From assembly GCA_015060905.1 (NCBI GenBank), contig SUXQ01000002.1:62001-126000 (forward strand): a stretch of 64,000 nt of DNA, given 5' to 3'. Below, piece by piece: positions 50,045 to 58,235 of the stretch. The stretch is from Bacteroidales bacterium. GTDB taxonomy: Bacteria > Bacteroidota > Bacteroidia > Bacteroidales > Bacteroidaceae. The notes below the pieces were generated by a model that was not told the DNA's origin, made no database searches, and was given only the letters and a program-made list of their open reading frames with translations. Numbering within the stretch: the stretch's first letter is position 1; each line of letters begins with the position of its first letter. Made by a program: the position numbers and the translations under genes.

Positions 50045-52648
50045 ATGAAAAATTTTTACTTAAAAAAGATGTTACTATCAGTAACCATGCTGCTGTGCAG
50101 TGTAGTTGCGAGTGCCTACGACTTTCAGGTGGATAGTATTTGTTACAATGTAACCTCGGAAACGGATTTAACCGTTGAAGTTACAAGTGGAGAAAATGGT
50201 TATAGTGGCGAGGTTGTGATTCCGGAAACGGTTTCTTATAACGAAAAAACTTATAGTGTTACAAGTATTGGAAAAAGTGCGTTCGGTAGTTGCAGAGGTC
50301 TTACAAGCATTGTGATCCCCAACAGCGTAACAAGCATTGGAGAAGATGCGTTCTATCGTTGCAGCGGCCTTACAAGCATTACAATCCCCAACAGCGTAAC
50401 AAGCATTGGAAAAAATGCGTTCAATGAGTGCTTCCGCCTTAGAAGTGTTACAATCCCAAATAGCGTAACAAGCATTGGAGATGGTGCGTTCTATCGTTGC
50501 AGCGCCCTTATAGGTGTTACAATCGGCAACAGCGTAACAAGCATTGGAAAATATGCGTTTGGTAGTTGCAGCCTACTTACAAGTGTTACAATCCCCAACA
50601 GCGTAACAAGCATAGGGTACAATGCGTTCGGTGGTTGCAGAGGTCTTACAAGCGTTACAATCCCTAACAGCGTAACAAGCATAGGAAGTTATGCGTTCTC
50701 TGGTTGTGCCCTTACAAGCATTACTATCCCTAACAGCGTTACAAGCATTGAAGAAGGTACGTTCTCTGGTTGTGACTTTACAAGTATAACAATACCCAAC
50801 AGCGTTACAAGCATAGGAGATTATGCGTTCTCTGGTTGCAGCGGCCTTACAAGTGTTACAATACCCAATAGTGTAACAAGTATTGGAAAACAGGCGTTCT
50901 ATAATTGTAAAGGCCTTACAAGCATTACAATCGGTAACAGCGTTACAAGTATAGGGGACAATGCGTTCTATTATTGCACCAACCTTATAAAAGTAATTAA
51001 CTTTTCAAACTTGGTATTTGAACCAAGGTCTTCAAATAATGGATATATAGCCTATTATACCTATGAGGTAATTAACGCTCACAATGGTTCAATTGAAGGA
51101 GATTTCATCTTTGGCATAATTGATGGTGTAAATACATTGCAATATTACTTAGGTAATGATACAGAAATAACCTTGCCCAATAATTACAAGGGTGAAAATT
51201 ACGTAATAGGTGATAATGTGTTCAGTTATCGCGCCGGTCTTACAAGCATTACAATCCCCAATAGCGTTACAAGTATAGGGGACAATGCGTTCTCTCTTTG
51301 TTTCGCCCTTACAAGCATTACTATCCCTAACAGTGTGACAAGTATAGGAAATTATGCGTTCGAGGGCTGCACCGGCCTTACAAGCGTTACAATCGGTGAA
51401 AGTGTGACAAGCATAGGAAAATATGCGTTCAATGAGTGCATCCGACTTACAAGTGTTACAATCCCGAGCAGCGTAACAAGCATTGGAGATTATGCGTTCT
51501 CTGGTTGTAGCGGCCTTGCGAGTGTGACAATCCCCAACAGCGTGACAAGCATTGAAGAAGCCGCGTTCGGTGGTTGCACCGGCCTTACAAGTATCATTGT
51601 GGAAGAGGGGAATAGTGTGTACGATTCTCGCGATAATTGCAATGCGATAATAGAAACTGCAAAAAATACAATAATCGCTGGTTGTAAAAAAACTACTATT
51701 CCAAATAGTGTTACAAGTATTGCTGATTATGCATTTTTTGGCAGTAGTATTACCGATATTACAATCCCTAACAGCGTTACAAGTATAGGAATAGGTGCGT
51801 TTTTTGGGTGTGGAAGCCTTGCAAACATTATAGTAGATAAGAACAATAGTGTATACGATTCTCGCAATAATTGCAATGCGATAATAGAAACTGCAACAAA
51901 TAAACTAATAAAAGGTTGCAAAAACACAATCATCCCCAACAGTGTAACAAGCATTGGAGATGGTGCGTTCAATGAGTGCAGCGGCCTCACAAGCATTGTA
52001 ATTCCTAATAATGTTACAAGTATTGGAGTGAGTGCGTTCTCTGGTTGTAGCGGCCTTGCGAGTGTGGCAATCCCCAACAGCGTAACAAGCATAGGAGGTG
52101 GTGCGTTCTATCGTTGCAGCGGCCTTACAAGCATTACTATCTCTAACAGCGTAACAAATATAGAAGAAGGCACCTTCTATGGTTGCAGCGGCCTTACAAG
52201 CGTAACAATCGGCAACAGCGTGACAAGTATAGGAGAATCCGCGTTCAATGGATGTAGCAACATTGTAAGTGTCTATTCATTAAACGAAACACCGGCAAAG
52301 ATTCAATCTTCTTCTTTTTATAGTAAATGCTACACTAATGCCACACTATACGTTCCTCAAGGTTCGCTCGAAGCATATAAAGCAGCCGATGGTTGGAAGA
52401 AATTTGTAAATATCGTGGAATTTGACCCCACAGGCATCGAGGATGTTACAGAGGAGGATGCTCCCGCATTTGAGATTACAGACGGTGGCATTAAGTTCAC
52501 CGATGCCGAGGGCAAGGCTGTTGCTGTTTACACCACCGCCGGTGCGCTTGTAGAGAAAATCGACAGCTACGCCGGCGAGGAGATTACTCTCGACAAGGGC
52601 GTTTATATTGTCCGCGTGGGTAATAAAACCGTAAAGATAGGTTTATAA
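50045..52648 (+). CDS. BspA-like leucine-rich-repeat surface protein with sorting tail
   Basis: 867 aa with a signal peptide ending in SVVASAYD. Residues about 60-770 are some 24 repeats of the 23-residue LRR_5 unit (IPNSVTSIGxxAFxxCxxLTSV), interrupted three times by longer loops (including two similar ones with NNSVYDSRxNCNAIIET). The C-terminal tail (VAVYTTAGALVEKIDS, KGVYIVRVGNKTVKIGL) is a type IX sorting-type domain. BspA-type proteins are associated with adhesion to host or other cells; that role here is inference. DNA repeats are near-identical and codon use is more AT-rich than that of nadB or the antiporter gene. Confidence 0.92.
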   Translation: MKNFYLKKMLLSVTMLLCSVVASAYDFQVDSICYNVTSETDLTVEVTSGENGYSGEVVIPETVSYNEKTYSVTSIGKSAFGSCRGLTSIVIPNSVTSIGEDAFYRCSGLTSITIPNSVTSIGKNAFNECFRLRSVTIPNSVTSIGDGAFYRCSALIGVTIGNSVTSIGKYAFGSCSLLTSVTIPNSVTSIGYNAFGGCRGLTSVTIPNSVTSIGSYAFSGCALTSITIPNSVTSIEEGTFSGCDFTSITIPNSVTSIGDYAFSGCSGLTSVTIPNSVTSIGKQAFYNCKGLTSITIGNSVTSIGDNAFYYCTNLIKVINFSNLVFEPRSSNNGYIAYYTYEVINAHNGSIEGDFIFGIIDGVNTLQYYLGNDTEITLPNNYKGENYVIGDNVFSYRAGLTSITIPNSVTSIGDNAFSLCFALTSITIPNSVTSIGNYAFEGCTGLTSVTIGESVTSIGKYAFNECIRLTSVTIPSSVTSIGDYAFSGCSGLASVTIPNSVTSIEEAAFGGCTGLTSIIVEEGNSVYDSRDNCNAIIETAKNTIIAGCKKTTIPNSVTSIADYAFFGSSITDITIPNSVTSIGIGAFFGCGSLANIIVDKNNSVYDSRNNCNAIIETATNKLIKGCKNTIIPNSVTSIGDGAFNECSGLTSIVIPNNVTSIGVSAFSGCSGLASVAIPNSVTSIGGGAFYRCSGLTSITISNSVTNIEEGTFYGCSGLTSVTIGNSVTSIGESAFNGCSNIVSVYSLNETPAKIQSSSFYSKCYTNATLYVPQGSLEAYKAADGWKKFVNIVEFDPTGIEDVTEEDAPAFEITDGGIKFTDAEGKAVAVYTTAGALVEKIDSYAGEEITLDKGVYIVRVGNKTVKIGL
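50230..52260 (+). repeat. Tandem array of about 69-bp coding repeats
   Basis: Units share the core ATCCCCAACAGCGTAACAAG and variants, repeated about every 69 bp, in frame with the LRR units. Identity is strong at the DNA level, including synonymous sites, which suggests expansion by slippage or unequal recombination. Confidence 0.85.
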
Positions 52649-52664
52649 TAACCACATAGATAAC

Positions 52665-52700
52665 AAATTCCCCCATCGGCAGCTGCCGGTGGGGGAATTT
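52665..52700 (+). terminator. Terminator of the BspA-like gene
   Basis: A near-perfect palindrome (AAATTCCCCCATCGGCAG paired with its inverse, one G-T wobble), 16 nt past the stop, ending in TTT. Confidence 0.8.
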
Positions 52701-52723
52701 CTGTATAAAAGAGAGCCTTAGGT

Positions 52724-53029
52724 TACATGCCCTCGGCATCTTTATAGATGAAGCGACGTATCTTCTTTGTCGCACTCTTTTCAAAAGGCTTCATCATCAC
52801 CTTCGTCCCCGTAGTCATTATGGCACTGCTTGCCATGCGTGTCAGCAAGCTCGACTTTGGCAGCGCATGTGGAATGTTGTGCGGCAGCATGGCCAATCCT
52901 ATGGCTCTTAATTATGCCAACGACACACAGCCCGGCGACAATCCAGCCGTAAGCTATGCAACAGTCTATCCGCCGGCAATGTTCTGCCGCGTGATTATCG
53001 CTCAGATTATAGTGATGATGTTCGTGTAA
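52724..53029. pseudogene. Chimeric scar: acyl-CoA synthetase tail fused to antiporter tail
   Basis: 52724-52790 copies 56241-56307 (last codons of the synthetase, minus orientation) with 2 mismatches in 67. 52786-53029 copies 49368-49611 (last 80 codons of the antiporter, plus orientation) with 7 mismatches in 244 and no gaps. The two overlap by AGGCT, and similar TCATCACC follows in both parents. The open frame across the junction (52748-53029, 93 aa) starts in antisense synthetase sequence, so it is not a real gene. Four of the changes alter amino acids, as expected for a non-functional copy. Confidence 0.9.
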
Positions 53030-53085
53030 AGAAGAAAAGAAACAAAAAAAACGCTTGAGAATATAGCCACTATACATTTTTTCAC

Positions 53086-53093
53086 TACCTTTG
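53086..53093 (+). promoter_or_regulatory. Promoter -7 element of the thi operon
   Basis: TACCTTTG matches TAnnTTTG and lies just before the riboswitch, which places the transcription start at about 53100. Confidence 0.6.
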
Positions 53094-53102
53094 TACAGAA
53101 CT

Positions 53103-53192
53103 CGAATGGTGGTGTCCGGTAACGCCTTTTGGCAACCGTGGCTGAGATTATACACATTGCACCAGTACAGATAATGCTGACGCTGGAAGTTT
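53103..53192 (+). promoter_or_regulatory. TPP riboswitch (THI element)
   Basis: Has the conserved THI-box parts in order: GGTGTCC, then GGCTGAGA (P2/J2-4 core CTGAGA), then ACCAGTACAGATAATGCTGA, which corresponds to the canonical ACCTGATCTGGATAATGCCA, then GACGCTGGAAG. It lies directly upstream of four thiamin genes. It would bind thiamin pyrophosphate and lower expression; the way it does so is not clear, but an 11-bp hairpin follows at the thiD start. Confidence 0.9.
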
Positions 53193-53219
53193 GGAGTCAT
53201 CCTTTAGGTAAATACCGTA

Positions 53220-53258
53220 CCACTATTTTTGAGCAAATTGCAAATATAAAAATAGTGG
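53220..53258 (+). promoter_or_regulatory. Hairpin at the thiD start codon, probable riboswitch expression platform
   Basis: Perfect 11-bp stem (CCACTATTTTT with AAAAATAGTGG, 17-nt loop) whose 3' arm ends 1 nt before the ATG. No T-run follows, so control of translation initiation is more likely than transcription termination. Confidence 0.6.
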
Positions 53259-53259
53259 C

Positions 53260-54099
53260 ATGAATACAAAAAAATCCTATCCAATCGTCTTATCAATCGC
53301 CGGCTCCGACTCTTCGGGTGGAGCAGGAATACAAGCCGACCTAAAAACATTTTCTGCGCTTGGCGTATACGGAGCAACTGCAATAACAGCCGTTACCGCA
53401 CAAAATACACAAGGCGTACATTCACAGTTAGCAATAACCCCACAAATGGTTTTTGACCAAATTGTGGCAGTAATTGACGACCTGCACCCATCATTTGTCA
53501 AGATAGGGATGCTGTCGAATGCAGAAATAGTTGCAACAGTGGCAGAAGCACTTGTCCGACAGCCCCTTTCTATCATTCTCGACCCTGTAATTGTATCAAG
53601 CAGCGGTCATCGTCTGCTGTCAGTCGAAGCACAAGACATTTTAAAGGAAAAACTGCTTCCAATTTCGATGCTCGTCACCCCCAACATTCCGGAGATGACG
53701 GCCCTTACAAATATGCCACTTTCCACATACGAGGAAAAGAAAAATGCAGCATCGTATCTTATGGACTACGGCGTCAAGGCTATTCTTCTTAAAGGCGGGC
53801 ACGAAGAGGGCAACATAAAAAAAGACATTCTTTTCTCACAGTCAGAGTGCGGAATAAAATCCACAACATTCTCATCCGAAACAATTTACACTCGCAACAC
53901 CCACGGAACAGGCTGCACACTCTCCTCGGCCATTGCAGCATTTATGGCACGAGGCTGTCGCATGGAAGAGGCTGTTGCCGAAGCAAAAAAATACATTACA
54001 GAGGCCATTCGCGCCGGAGCGAATATAGAAACAGGACACGGGATAGGCCCTGTTAATCACGCTTTTAACCCCCAAAAAATGTTTCTCAATGATTTCTGA
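53260..54099 (+). CDS. thiD: Hydroxymethylpyrimidine (phosphate) kinase ThiD
   Basis: Phosphorylates HMP and HMP-P to HMP-PP, the pyrimidine half of thiamin. 279 aa: SIAGSDSSGGAGIQADLKTF at the N-terminus, the anion-hole and ATP region HGTGCTLSSAIAAFMARG near residue 210, and LDPVIVSSSGHRLL. Normal length. First gene after the TPP riboswitch; overlaps thiE by 11 nt. Confidence 0.95.
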   Translation: MNTKKSYPIVLSIAGSDSSGGAGIQADLKTFSALGVYGATAITAVTAQNTQGVHSQLAITPQMVFDQIVAVIDDLHPSFVKIGMLSNAEIVATVAEALVRQPLSIILDPVIVSSSGHRLLSVEAQDILKEKLLPISMLVTPNIPEMTALTNMPLSTYEEKKNAASYLMDYGVKAILLKGGHEEGNIKKDILFSQSECGIKSTTFSSETIYTRNTHGTGCTLSSAIAAFMARGCRMEEAVAEAKKYITEAIRAGANIETGHGIGPVNHAFNPQKMFLNDF

Positions 54100-54736
54100 C
54101 AATTACAAATTACAATTTATAACGCATTATAATAAAGAGTATTCCTATATAGATTCGGCACGCATTGCATTAGAAGGAGGCTGCCGATGGATACAGCTCC
54201 GCATGAAAAATGCCGAAGAGTCTTTATTAGAGGGAACAGCCCTTGTGGTGCAGAAAATGTGCCGAGAGTATGGCGCAACATTTATCATCAACGATAATGT
54301 TGCTCTAACAAAAAAGATACACGCAGATGGCGTACATCTTGGAAAGAACGACACGCCAATAGCCGAGGCACGAAGAGTGCTTGGAGAGCAATATATTATA
54401 GGATGTACGGTAAATTCGTTTGAAGACATTTTATTCAATATAAAGAATGCTGTACCCGATTATTTTGGTTGCGGCCCGTTCCGCTTTACGACAACAAAAG
54501 AAAATCTTGCCCCCATAATAGGCTACGAGGGCTACCGCAGCATTACCCACAAGATGCAAAATAACAACATCAAAATTCCGCTTGTCGCCATCGGAGGAAT
54601 ATGCAAGAATGACGTTTCGGAATTATTAGAGTGTGGCGTTGGGGGCATTGCATTGAGCGGCAGCATTCTTAACGCAGACGACCCTATAAGGGAAATGAAA
54701 GAGGTTACAAATAAAATATCAGCATTCAACAAATAA
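54089..54736 (+). CDS. thiE: Thiamin phosphate synthase ThiE
   Basis: Joins HMP-PP and the thiazole phosphate to thiamin phosphate. 215 aa TIM barrel: GGCRWIQLRMKN, FIINDNVALTKKIHADGVHLGKND, the pyrophosphate loop YFGCGPFRFTTTKEN, and VAIGGI followed by GGIALSGSIL. Overlaps the thiD end, so probably translationally coupled. The second ThiE-like gene downstream lacks several of these residues. Confidence 0.93.
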   Translation: MISDNYKLQFITHYNKEYSYIDSARIALEGGCRWIQLRMKNAEESLLEGTALVVQKMCREYGATFIINDNVALTKKIHADGVHLGKNDTPIAEARRVLGEQYIIGCTVNSFEDILFNIKNAVPDYFGCGPFRFTTTKENLAPIIGYEGYRSITHKMQNNNIKIPLVAIGGICKNDVSELLECGVGGIALSGSILNADDPIREMKEVTNKISAFNK

Positions 54737-54760
54737 CAACAAATTTCAAAATTAAGAATT

Positions 54761-55531
54761 ATGATTGAAAGAAAAGTCTCTCAAGGAATTATCAGTTCCT
54801 ATTTTAACAAATTGGAAAGAAATTTAAACTTAGACGTAGCTATTGTCGGAGGAGGCCCATCGGGAATTGTCGCAGCCTATTATCTTGCAAAAGCCGGATT
54901 GAAAGTTGCGCAATTTGACAGAAAATTATCGCCCGGAGGAGGCATGTGGGGTGGAGCTATGATGTTCAACCAGATTGTCGTTCAAGAGGAGGCCCTGCAT
55001 ATTATCAAGGAGTTTGAGATAAACTATGAACAGTACAACGAGAATCTCTATGTGATGGATTCTGTGGAGAGTACTTCGGCATTATTATATAAAGCTGTTC
55101 ACGCAGGTGCAACTATATTCAACTGTTATTCTGTCGAGGATGTTATTTTCAAGAATAATGTTGTCAGCGGCGTTGTTGTCAATTGGACTCCTGTATTAAG
55201 AGAGGGCATGCACGTGGACCCGCTGAATATTATGGCAAAATGCGTGATTGACGGAACAGGGCACGATAGTGAAATGTGTCGAACGGTAGCCCGCAAAAAT
55301 GGCATACGTTTAGCCACCGACACAGGCGATGTTATTGGCGAGCGTTCATTGGATGTTGTTTCGGGCGAGCAGGAGGTTGTAAATGGAACAAAGGAAATTT
55401 ACCCGGGACTTTATGTTTGCGGAATGGCAGCTTCGGCGGTGAGCGGCACGCCTCGAATGGGACCTATATTCGGCGGAATGCTTCTGTCGGGCAAAAAAGT
55501 TGCCGGCCTTATAATTGATGCGTTGAAATAA
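54761..55531 (+). CDS. thi4: Thi4-type thiazole synthase, predicted sulfide-dependent
   Basis: Makes the adenylated thiazole half of thiamin from NAD and glycine. 256 aa: dinucleotide-binding GGGPSGIVAAYYLAKAG (30-46), LSPGGGMWGGAMMFNQIVVQ, and SGTPRMGPIFGGMLLSG near the C-terminus. The residue that is the sulfur-donating Cys in yeast Thi4 is His151 here (GMHVDPLNI), the state found in archaeal Thi4 proteins that use free sulfide catalytically with iron. ThiG/ThiH/ThiS are not seen here. 24 nt after thiE and TAATG-overlapped with the next gene. Confidence 0.9.
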   Translation: MIERKVSQGIISSYFNKLERNLNLDVAIVGGGPSGIVAAYYLAKAGLKVAQFDRKLSPGGGMWGGAMMFNQIVVQEEALHIIKEFEINYEQYNENLYVMDSVESTSALLYKAVHAGATIFNCYSVEDVIFKNNVVSGVVVNWTPVLREGMHVDPLNIMAKCVIDGTGHDSEMCRTVARKNGIRLATDTGDVIGERSLDVVSGEQEVVNGTKEIYPGLYVCGMAASAVSGTPRMGPIFGGMLLSGKKVAGLIIDALK

Positions 55532-56106
55532 TGAGATTCATTGCAATAACAACGCCGAAGGTGGTAGTTGAAGATGTTTATTTAATTCAACGTTTACTTG
55601 ATGGCGGCATTGATATTATACATCTCAGGAAGCCCGAGGCTGATATTCGTGAATGTAGAAAATTGCTGAAAAAATTAACAAAAGGGGAAAGAGCAAAAAT
55701 TGTCATTCATGATTTTCCCGAATTATATGATGAATTTTCTCTGAAAGGGATTCACGTAAACAAAAATGTCACAAGCCTGCCAAATGATTATACAGGCATC
55801 AGGACACGCTCTTGTCACTCTTTCGAGGAGGTTGAAAGGCATAAGAGCGAATATGATTATCTGTTTCTGAGCCCTATTTTCAACAGCATTTCCAAAGCCG
55901 GGTACGAGGCTGCGTTCAGCAGAGAGGAGCTAATTAAGGCCTCGAAAGATTGTATCATTGACGATAAAGTGATAGCCTTGGGCGGAGTGACATTCGACAA
56001 GATTCCTTACTTGAAAATGCTGAATTTTGGCGGGGTTGCAATGATTGGAGGAATTTATAATATTAATGCCTTGAATTGTTTGAAAGAGATTGATTCGTAC
56101 AGATAA
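55531..56106 (+). CDS. Second ThiE/TenI-like protein
   Basis: 191 aa, shorter than ThiE, same barrel: MRFIAITTPK, IDIIHLRKPEA, KIVIHDFPELYDEFSLKGIHVN, YLFLSPIFNSISKAGYEA and VIALGGVTFDKI. The pyrophosphate loop differs from that of ThiE (SPIFNSISK in place of GPFRFTTTK), which fits the TenI-like group that acts on thiazole tautomers in other organisms. Its substrate may be the Thi4 product; this is inference. Last gene of the operon, with a terminator 30 nt on. Confidence 0.82.
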   Translation: MRFIAITTPKVVVEDVYLIQRLLDGGIDIIHLRKPEADIRECRKLLKKLTKGERAKIVIHDFPELYDEFSLKGIHVNKNVTSLPNDYTGIRTRSCHSFEEVERHKSEYDYLFLSPIFNSISKAGYEAAFSREELIKASKDCIIDDKVIALGGVTFDKIPYLKMLNFGGVAMIGGIYNINALNCLKEIDSYR

Positions 56107-56135
56107 TTATTAATATCATCTTTCGGAATAAAATA

Positions 56136-56165
56136 TCCCCAAAGGTTTTTCACAGCCTTTGGGGA
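56136..56165 (+). terminator. Terminator of the thi operon
   Basis: 10-bp stem (TCCCCAAAGG with CCTTTGGGGA, 10-nt loop) followed by AATTTTTAATTG. 74 nt before the end of the convergent synthetase gene. Confidence 0.82.
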
Positions 56166-56239
56166 AATTTTTAATTGTATTTTCAGAGGGTTAAAAGCCG
56201 TTTAAATTTATGTCCTTGAAATTTAACAGTTTCTTAATT

Positions 56240-57895
56240 TTACATGCCCTCGGCATCTTTATATATGAAGCGACGTATCTTCTTTGTCGCAGTCTTTTCA
56301 AAAGGCTCCTTCATCACCTCTACCGAGCCGACCTTAGAGCTTTTATTAACGTTCTTATTTACAATCTTAAGGATGCGCTGTTTGTAACCCTCGAGCTTCT
56401 TGAAGAACTCCTCCTCGCCCTGCTGGTCCCAATCGATGACATTATCGTTGAATGTCACAAGTGCAACAAGTTTGCCTCCACGCTGCATCACGATAGATTC
56501 GTTTACCTCTTCAATGTCGTTGATAACCTTTTCAATCTCCTCGGGGTAGATATTCTCGCCCGATGCACCGAGAATCATATTGTTCAGACGACCCTTAATG
56601 TAATATTTTCCCTTTGCATCCTGACAGGCAAGGTCGTTGGTGCGGAACCAACCATCCTCGGTAAATGCGTTTCTTGTGCGCTCGGGGTCTTTATAATATC
56701 CGAGCATCACATTAGGACCTTTGGCTATAATCTCACCCTCTCCTGTCTCGGGATTAACATTGTACAGTTTAAGCTCTACATTCTTCACAGGAATACCTAT
56801 TGAGCCTGCCACACGCGCCCTTTTCACCGAGAAACTGAGCAACGGCGCAGTCTCGGTCAGTCCGTAACCTATGGCATAGGGGAAATCGGCTTTCAGCAGG
56901 AATGCCTCAATATCCGGGTCGAGCTTCGCGCCACCAATGCCGAAGAAAGTAACCTTTCCACCGAAAGTCTTCTTCAGTTTCATTCCAATGACCTTACACA
57001 TTAGCCCGTACATATTCTTGTTCATCCACGTGAGCAGAGGGCTCTTTTTAATTGTGGGCAGAATGCTGTTCTTATAGATTTTCTCGATGATAAGCGGCAC
57101 TGCGAGTATTGTGGTGGGACGCACCTCTTGCATCGCCTTGAGAAGAAGTGAGGGCACAGGAGGCTTTGACATATAGTAGACGCTTGCACCCACATACATG
57201 GGGTAGAGCATACCTATCGTCATCTCAAATGTGTGAGGCATGGGCAATATCGACAGCCATCTATCCTTTTCGCCACGACGACAAGCATCGTAGCACGAGT
57301 GTACGCACGAAATGAGGTTCCTGTGGCTGAGCACCACTCCCTTCGCATTTCCTGTTGTACCCGAAGTGTAGTTTATGGTCGCAATATCATCGGGCATTGG
57401 TTGCGACACTTTCCCGTCACATGTAAATTTACTGTCGTCTCTCTTAATCTCGTCGAAAGTTTCAATATCAATGACAAGAGTCATTTTGTCCATGCACTCT
57501 TTGCTGACATTGGGCAACAGTCGCTTGGAGACGAAAAGTACCTTGCTCTCGGAGTGATTAAGGATGTTTGTAATCTCATTCTCGGAACATTCGGGAAGAA
57601 TGGGGATAGAAATTCGACCAAAGGGCACGGTGCTGAAAAAAGCAACCGTCCAATTGGGCATATTCTGTGAAAGGATAGCCACTTTGTCGCCTGCCCCAAT
57701 GCCAAATTGCGTGAGACGCTTGGAAAGAGTATCGCACTTTTTCTTAAGCTCTTCGTAGGTGTAACCACCCTCGCCGTCCACAACTTTCGAAAGAGTATTC
57801 TTTGCAAAAAAAGTGGTGGCATATTCGTAAAGCTTACCTAATGTATCTACATAATTCTCGCGTACTGATTTTATTCTTCTATACAGATATTTCAT
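56240..57895 (-). CDS. Long-chain acyl-CoA synthetase (AMP-binding)
   Basis: Activates fatty acids via acyl-AMP to acyl-CoA. 551 aa: P-loop-like INYTSGTTGNAKGVVLSHRN, GYGLTETAPLLSFS, the hinge WFRTNDLACQDAKGKYYIKGR, and a C-terminal lysine-rich KTATKKIRRF with the catalytic Lys. Monocistronic, on the minus strand. Its 3' 67 nt are also found 3.5 kb away in the chimeric scar. Substrate chain length not certain. Confidence 0.9.
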   Translation of the reverse strand: MKYLYRRIKSVRENYVDTLGKLYEYATTFFAKNTLSKVVDGEGGYTYEELKKKCDTLSKRLTQFGIGAGDKVAILSQNMPNWTVAFFSTVPFGRISIPILPECSENEITNILNHSESKVLFVSKRLLPNVSKECMDKMTLVIDIETFDEIKRDDSKFTCDGKVSQPMPDDIATINYTSGTTGNAKGVVLSHRNLISCVHSCYDACRRGEKDRWLSILPMPHTFEMTIGMLYPMYVGASVYYMSKPPVPSLLLKAMQEVRPTTILAVPLIIEKIYKNSILPTIKKSPLLTWMNKNMYGLMCKVIGMKLKKTFGGKVTFFGIGGAKLDPDIEAFLLKADFPYAIGYGLTETAPLLSFSVKRARVAGSIGIPVKNVELKLYNVNPETGEGEIIAKGPNVMLGYYKDPERTRNAFTEDGWFRTNDLACQDAKGKYYIKGRLNNMILGASGENIYPEEIEKVINDIEEVNESIVMQRGGKLVALVTFNDNVIDWDQQGEEEFFKKLEGYKQRILKIVNKNVNKSSKVGSVEVMKEPFEKTATKKIRRFIYKDAEGM

Positions 57896-57936
57896 TGTAT
57901 TTATAATTTAGTCCCATACGGGGAATTTGCTTTTTA

Positions 57937-57944
57937 CAAAGATA
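57937..57944 (-). promoter_or_regulatory. Putative -7 element of the acyl-CoA synthetase gene
   Basis: The minus strand reads TATCTTTG (matches TAnnTTTG), 41 nt before the ATG. No clear -33. Confidence 0.5.
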
Positions 57945-58019
57945 CTACAGTTTGAGAAATAATATCCGTTTATAAGCTCTTTTTTATCATCATTTATCCA
58001 ATTAAAAGAGTCTATTTAC

Positions 58020-58152
58020 ATAAAAAAACCTAAAGTTATATTTTTTCGCCACAAAAAATGAACAGACAGCACCACTGCATCAATTCCACCCATGCTATAC
58101 GCCACAAGAATATATAATTATATAAATATATAAAAATATAAAAATATAAAAA
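58020..58152. other. AT-rich intergenic stretch, nothing else seen
   Basis: Between the divergent synthetase and M60-like gene promoters. It contains a run of TATAAA-type short repeats (58110-58152) but no gene, hairpin or RNA signature I recognise. Confidence 0.6.
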
Positions 58153-58155
58153 GCG

Positions 58156-58186
58156 TTGCATATTTCACGCAAAATCAAGATATTTG
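58156..58186 (+). promoter_or_regulatory. Promoter of M60-like gene 1
   Basis: TTG, 20 nt, GATATTTG. Almost the same sequence with the same spacing precedes the second M60-like gene, so the element is conserved by duplication and probably in use. Confidence 0.6.
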
Positions 58187-58235
58187 CATAATAAATACCT
58201 CTTAAATTAAAATTCATAAAAAAAATTCCATACAC

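Noticed and set aside
50230-52260. CRISPR-like array
   Set aside because: Regular repeats, but they are in-frame LRR codons with no unique spacers and no cas genes nearby.
52748-53029. 93-aa open frame as a real membrane protein
   Set aside because: Its start lies in antisense synthetase sequence and the rest is a truncated 80-codon copy of the antiporter tail with several amino-acid changes; it is the scar, not a gene.
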